Source: Erwinia aphidicola
Lineage (GTDB): Bacteria; Pseudomonadota; Gammaproteobacteria; Enterobacterales; Enterobacteriaceae
Assembly: GCF_014773485.1 (NCBI RefSeq)
Contig: NZ_JACXBP010000001.1
Coordinates: 806,001-870,000 of the forward strand
DNA: 64,000 nucleotides
Direction: 5' to 3'
This document shows positions 60,237-64,000 of this stretch, one piece after another. Both the position numbers and the translations under genes were made by a program. The first letter of the stretch is position 1; the number at the start of each line of letters is the position of its first letter. Below the pieces are notes generated by a model. It was not told where the DNA came from. It was given only the letters and a program-made list of their open reading frames with translations, and made no database searches.

Positions 60237-61004
60237 ATGTCTTCTCTGTTCTCCCTTGCTGGTAAAACCGCGCTGATTACCGGCTCCACCCGCGGCCTTG
60301 GCCTGGCCTATGCTCAGGGGCTGGCGGCGGCTGGCGCAGCGGTGATTATCAACGGTACGCAGCAGCAGCACCTGCACTCTGCCCTGGCCACCCTCGGCGC
60401 TCAGGGCGCCAGCGCACGCGGGTTTCTGTTTAATGTCGCCGATGAATCAGCGGTTGAGGCCGTGTTCCGTCAGCTTGATGAAGAACAGGTCAATGTCGAC
60501 ATTGTGATTAATAACGCCGGGATCCAATTTCGCAAACCGATGCTCGAACTGGCGCTCAGCGACTGGCAGCGCGTGCTGGATATCAATCTCACCAGCGCAT
60601 TTATCGTCTCGCGTGCCGCCGCGACGCGCATGGTGGCGCGCAACAGCGGCGGCAAGATCATCAATATTGGCTCCCTCACCAGCGAAGCGGCGCGGGCCAC
60701 CGTTGCCCCCTATACCGCGGCTAAAGGCGGTATCAAGCTGCTCACTAAGTCGATGGCGGCAGAGTGGGCACAGTACAACATTCAGAGCAACGGTATCGGC
60801 CCGGGCTACATCCTGACCGATATGAACCAGGCGCTGGTGGATAACCAGGAGTTTGATCAGTGGGTGCGCAGCAGTAACCCTTCCGGGCGCTGGGGCCACC
60901 CCGATGAGCTGATCGGCACCTCTGTTTATCTGGCCTCGTCAGCGTCCAACTATGTGAACGGCCAGATGATCTACGTTGACGGCGGCTGGCTCGCCACCCT
61001 GTAA
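60237..61004 (+). CDS. SDR oxidoreductase, gluconate 5-dehydrogenase-like (IdnO type)
   Basis: The 255-residue short-chain dehydrogenase closely resembles E. coli IdnO: LFSLAGKTALITGSTRGLG (cofactor TGxxxGLG), INNAGIQFRKP, the catalytic Ser in NIGSLTSEA and YTAAKGGIKLLTK (Tyr/Lys). It should interconvert 5-ketogluconate and gluconate or a similar pair. The ATG at 60237 has a CCGGAG site; upstream in-frame codons precede the ribosome site. It leads a rightward operon with two transporters and idnD. Confidence 0.9.
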   Translation: MSSLFSLAGKTALITGSTRGLGLAYAQGLAAAGAAVIINGTQQQHLHSALATLGAQGASARGFLFNVADESAVEAVFRQLDEEQVNVDIVINNAGIQFRKPMLELALSDWQRVLDINLTSAFIVSRAAATRMVARNSGGKIINIGSLTSEAARATVAPYTAAKGGIKLLTKSMAAEWAQYNIQSNGIGPGYILTDMNQALVDNQEFDQWVRSSNPSGRWGHPDELIGTSVYLASSASNYVNGQMIYVDGGWLATL

Positions 61005-61069
61005 CAGCGCATACCCTACCGGAGCAGAGCGCTAAGACTCTGCCCTTCCATGATACCGAGGTCAGCACC

Positions 61070-62356
61070 ATGAATCAGACAATCGCGGCGGCACTGCCCG
61101 CCAGTCGCTGGGGGAAACTGATCCCCATCGCTTTCATTACCTACAGTCTCGCCTATCTTGACCGCGCCAATTATGGCTTTGGTGCCGCAGCGGGGCTGGC
61201 TGAAGATCTGAATATTACGCCCGCTATTTCGTCCCTTCTCGGCGCGCTGTTCTTTCTCGGCTACTTCTGCTTTCAGGTGCCCGGCGGGATTTATGCGGAA
61301 AAGCATTCGGCTAAGCGGCTAATTTTCTGGAGCCTGGTGCTGTGGGGCGCGCTGGCGGCGGCCACCGGAATGGTGCACAACGTGGTGCTGCTGGCCGCGA
61401 TCCGCTTTCTGCTCGGCGTGGCCGAAAGCGTGGTGATGCCCGCCATGCTGATTTTCCTCAGCCACTGGTTTACCCGCGCTGAGCGTTCAAAAGCCAATAC
61501 GTTCCTGTTCCTCGGTAACCCGATCACCGTGCTCTGGATGTCGATCCTTTCCGGTTATCTGGTCAATGCCTTCGGCTGGCGCGGCATGTTTATTATCGAA
61601 GGAGTTCCGGCAATTCTCTGGGCGGGGATCTGGTGGCTGGTGTATGCAGACCGCCCGCGCGACGCCAAATGGCTGAGCGAGGCGGAAAAACGGGCGATTG
61701 AGAGTGCGCTGGCTGCGGAGCAGCAGGCGATCAAACCGGTTAAAAACTACCGTGAAGCGTTTCGCTCACCGAAAGTGCTGGCGCTGGCATTTATCCACTT
61801 CTTCTGGAACATCGGCATGTACGGTTTCATTATGTGGCTGCCATCGATGCTGAAAAGTGCCTCGGGCATGGGGATTGTGGCGACAGGCTGGCTCTCCGCC
61901 GCGCCTTATCTGCTGGCGGTGCCGCTAATGCTGGCAGCTTCGTGGTTTTCTGATAAATACCAGCAGCGTAAGGCTATTGTCCTGTTGTTCCTTGGACTCG
62001 GCGCGATCTGCTTTATCGCCTCCTTCTCCATCGGGCCTGCTCACTTCTGGCTCTCGTGGGTGCTACTGGTGATTGCCGGTGGTGCAATGTATACCCCTTA
62101 CGGCCCGTTCTTTGCGGCGATCCCTGAAATGATCCCACGTAACGTCGTGGCTGGGGCGATGTCGTTCGTGGTCTGTTTTGGCGCACTGGGATCCTTTATT
62201 GGTGCGTGGATCGTAGGCTATCTTAACGGCCTGACCGGCAGCCCCGACGCGTCCTACATCTTTATGGGCGGTTCGCTGGTGCTGGCGGTGCTGCTCGCCG
62301 CGCTGACCACCTTCAGCAGCCACTCCTCCACGGCGCAAGCCACTGTGGCCGGCTAA
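61070..62356 (+). CDS. MFS transporter, anion:cation symporter family (sugar acid), copy 1
   Basis: The 428-residue twelve-segment protein has the family's first-helix motif YLDRANYGFGAA, the loop GIYAEKHSAKRLI and FLLGVAESVVMPAMLIFLSHWFTRAERSKAN. Relatives (GudP, DgoT, RhmT-like) import hexonates and hexarates with protons. It follows the SDR gene by 65 bases. Probably imports the sugar acid used by IdnD/IdnO or ManD. Confidence 0.9.
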   Translation: MNQTIAAALPASRWGKLIPIAFITYSLAYLDRANYGFGAAAGLAEDLNITPAISSLLGALFFLGYFCFQVPGGIYAEKHSAKRLIFWSLVLWGALAAATGMVHNVVLLAAIRFLLGVAESVVMPAMLIFLSHWFTRAERSKANTFLFLGNPITVLWMSILSGYLVNAFGWRGMFIIEGVPAILWAGIWWLVYADRPRDAKWLSEAEKRAIESALAAEQQAIKPVKNYREAFRSPKVLALAFIHFFWNIGMYGFIMWLPSMLKSASGMGIVATGWLSAAPYLLAVPLMLAASWFSDKYQQRKAIVLLFLGLGAICFIASFSIGPAHFWLSWVLLVIAGGAMYTPYGPFFAAIPEMIPRNVVAGAMSFVVCFGALGSFIGAWIVGYLNGLTGSPDASYIFMGGSLVLAVLLAALTTFSSHSSTAQATVAG

Positions 62357-62366
62357 GGGGGCACTG

Positions 62367-63740
62367 ATGACGACGATGAAACCCACGCGTTCACGCTTGA
62401 CCATTCTGCTGATGCTGTTTGTGGTGACGGCCATCAATTATATGGACCGCGCCAATCTGTCGGTGGCGGGGTCGCATATTCAGGGCGAGTTTGCCCTGTC
62501 ACCGACCCAGCTTGGCCTGCTGTTTTCAATGTTCACCTGGTTTTATGCCATGAGCCAGATCCCGGTCGGCTATATTCTGGACCGGGTGGGTTCGCGGGTG
62601 CTGTACGGCAGCGCCATCGTGCTGTGGAGTATCTTTACCTTTGTGATGGGCTTTGCCTCGCACCATCTGTTCGCTACCGCCAGCGCATCGTTCGCCATGC
62701 TGCTGGCCTGCCGCGCGCTGATTGGCGTGGCGGAGGCGCCCTCTTTCCCTTCCAACACCAAGATCATTGCCAGCTGGTTCCCGGACCACGAACGCGCGCG
62801 CGCCACCGCCTTTTACTCCAGCGCGCAATATATTGGCCTGGCGCTGCTGACGCCGCTGCTCTCCTGGATCGTGGCGGAATACGGCTGGGAGATGTCGTTT
62901 TATCTCTCCGGCGGGATTGGCATTGCGTTTGGCATTTACTGGCTGATCGCCTATCGCGACCCGCAGCACAGCAAAACGGTCAATCAGGCAGAGCTGGAGT
63001 ATATTCGCGCCGGTGGCGGCTATGGTTCCAGTAATCAGAAAGGTAGCAGTGGCAAAGTGAACTGGGCCAGCGTCAAGCATATCCTGCGCCAGCGTACCGT
63101 GTGGGGGCTATTTATTGCCCAGTTCGCCGCTTCATCGACCCTCTATTTCTTCCTGACGTGGTTTATTGTCTATCTGGAAAAAGGGCTGGGGCTGTCGATT
63201 GCCAAAGCGGGGATCGGGGCGATGTTCCCCTACCTGATGGCGATGGCGGGCGTGCTGTGCGGCGGTACGTTGAGCGATATGCTGCTGAAAAAAGGGCATT
63301 CACGCACGTTTGCCCGCAAGCTACCGGTGATGAGCGGCCTGTTGGTCACCACCTCCATTGCGCTGGTCAACTTTTTCCAGCACAGCCCGACAATTGCCAT
63401 CGCGATTCTGTCAGTCGCCTTCTTTGCCAATGCCTTTTCTAACCTCGGCTGGGTGGTGTGCAGCGATGTTATTCCACGCCATCTGATCGGCACCATCGGC
63501 GGCTTCCTGAATATCTTCGGCAACCTGTCCGGCATCATCAGCCCTATCGTGATTGGCGTGATCCTCGAACGCACCCATAACTTCCAGTATGCCATGTGGT
63601 ATATCGCCGCCGTGGCGCTGGCGGGCTTCTTCGCCTATCTGCTGCTGGTTGGCAAAATAGAGGTGATAGCCCTGCCGGATGAAAAACCTGAAGCGGATGA
63701 ACCATTAAAAAAACTGAGGGAAAACAATGCAGCACATTAA
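62367..63740 (+). CDS. MFS transporter, anion:cation symporter family (sugar acid), copy 2
   Basis: The 457-residue protein is a second member of the same family, closer to GudP/GarP: NYMDRANLSVAG, GYILDRVGSRVLYG, GVAEAPSFPSNTKIIASWFPDHERARATA. It begins 10 bases after the previous gene and overlaps idnD by 14 bases. Two adjacent, clearly different transporters suggest two related acids enter the pathway. Confidence 0.9.
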   Translation: MTTMKPTRSRLTILLMLFVVTAINYMDRANLSVAGSHIQGEFALSPTQLGLLFSMFTWFYAMSQIPVGYILDRVGSRVLYGSAIVLWSIFTFVMGFASHHLFATASASFAMLLACRALIGVAEAPSFPSNTKIIASWFPDHERARATAFYSSAQYIGLALLTPLLSWIVAEYGWEMSFYLSGGIGIAFGIYWLIAYRDPQHSKTVNQAELEYIRAGGGYGSSNQKGSSGKVNWASVKHILRQRTVWGLFIAQFAASSTLYFFLTWFIVYLEKGLGLSIAKAGIGAMFPYLMAMAGVLCGGTLSDMLLKKGHSRTFARKLPVMSGLLVTTSIALVNFFQHSPTIAIAILSVAFFANAFSNLGWVVCSDVIPRHLIGTIGGFLNIFGNLSGIISPIVIGVILERTHNFQYAMWYIAAVALAGFFAYLLLVGKIEVIALPDEKPEADEPLKKLRENNAAH

Positions 63741-64000
63741 AGAAATCGTTGCCAGCGTGGTCAGCGGTGCGCATCAGGTCAGTAATGAAACGCGCAGCCT
63801 GACGTGGAGCGACAGCCAGGTGCTGGTGAAGGTCGAGCGCGGCGGGATCTGCGGCTCCGATCTGCATTACTATCAGCACGGCCGTGCCGGGATGTCGATA
63901 CTAAAGCAGCCGCTTATACTGGGGCATGAATTTGTCGGCCGCATTGAACAAGCTCCGCCAGAAAGCGGCTTGCGGGCCGGTCAGCGCGTGGCGGTCAATC
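63727..64000 (+). CDS. idnD: L-idonate 5-dehydrogenase (IdnD), N-terminal part
   Basis: The first 91 residues of a zinc-dependent medium-chain dehydrogenase are present before the window ends. Zinc and active-site segments are visible: GGICGSDLHYYQHGRAG (catalytic Cys and Ser) and PLILGHEFVGRI (His-Glu). The sequence resembles E. coli IdnD, which oxidises L-idonate to 5-ketogluconate for the IdnO step. The start has GAGGGA inside the transporter gene's 3' end. Confidence 0.88.
   Translation, partial: MQHIKEIVASVVSGAHQVSNETRSLTWSDSQVLVKVERGGICGSDLHYYQHGRAGMSILKQPLILGHEFVGRIEQAPPESGLRAGQRVAVN

Noticed and set aside
1..64000. CRISPR array, tRNA or rRNA gene, insertion sequence, prophage or toxin-antitoxin pair
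   Set aside because: I looked for direct-repeat arrays, cloverleaf-like conserved segments, transposase or integrase motifs and small paired toxin genes and found none.

Overview
The window looks like chromosomal DNA of an enterobacterium, most likely an Erwiniaceae member (Erwinia/Pantoea-like). Many proteins read as close relatives of E. coli ones (LplA, YciF, ArsRBC, CscRBA, YdeE, YafP, IdnO/IdnD). Gene order is dense, and most of the DNA is clearly GC-rich, with a visibly AT-richer stretch around 14-26 kb. I see no tRNA, rRNA, IS element, prophage or CRISPR array. The taxonomic call is an inference from protein resemblance.

Layout. 1-3.1 kb: the start of a cyclic beta-1,2-glucan synthase and two small genes. 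3.4-4.4 kb: UV damage endonuclease. 4.4-12.8 kb: a divergent uptake/catabolism locus with a PotABCD-type ABC transporter, a creatinase-fold (M24) protein that has lost four of five metal ligands, a flavin reductase, a xylose-isomerase-like protein and a GntR regulator. 12.8-26.7 kb: YdeE-like exporter, BLUF-EAL photoreceptor, YciF, a metallophosphoesterase, arsRBC, csc sucrose genes and small acetyltransferase/VOC genes. 26.9-33.3 kb: a sulfur-scavenging operon (two SfnB-like flavoproteins, an FMN monooxygenase, a MetNIQ-like transporter). 33.7-36.9 kb: GlxA-type regulator, GAPDH paralogue, lplA. 36.9-44.8 kb: guanidine operon (ABC transporter, two carboxyguanidine-deiminase-type subunits, biotin-dependent carboxylase) behind a guanidine-I riboswitch. 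45.1-50.5 kb: MHS transporter, aminotransferase, NCS1 permease, amidase. 50.9-55.4 kb: MFS exporter, sorbosone-dehydrogenase-like lipoprotein, small membrane protein, CitMHS transporter. 55.7-57.7 kb: soluble FIST-MCP chemoreceptor. 57.9-64 kb: sugar-acid catabolism (ManD/RspA-like dehydratase, GntR, IdnO-like SDR, two ACS-family transporters, start of idnD).

The strongest theme is nitrogen scavenging. Near-consensus sigma-54 promoters lie in front of both arms of the creatinase-like locus and in front of the guanidine riboswitch, and a weaker one precedes the amidase operon. NtrC-like sites lie upstream of the first two. The guanidine leader also carries a 9-nt aptamer segment exactly complementary to the Shine-Dalgarno region, which suggests a translational switch. 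The creatinase-like locus is the best candidate for an undescribed system: transport, a non-metallo C-N hydrolase fold, an accessory flavin reductase and a TIM-barrel enzyme under nitrogen control, with unknown substrate.

A second theme is a family of short palindromic intergenic repeats (REP/BIME-like, with GGGTCGGGCATGCCCGACCC or GGGNNGACC-loop-GGTCNNCCC cores next to CCCCTACGG) scattered across the window. One of them supplies the last codons of the UV endonuclease gene.
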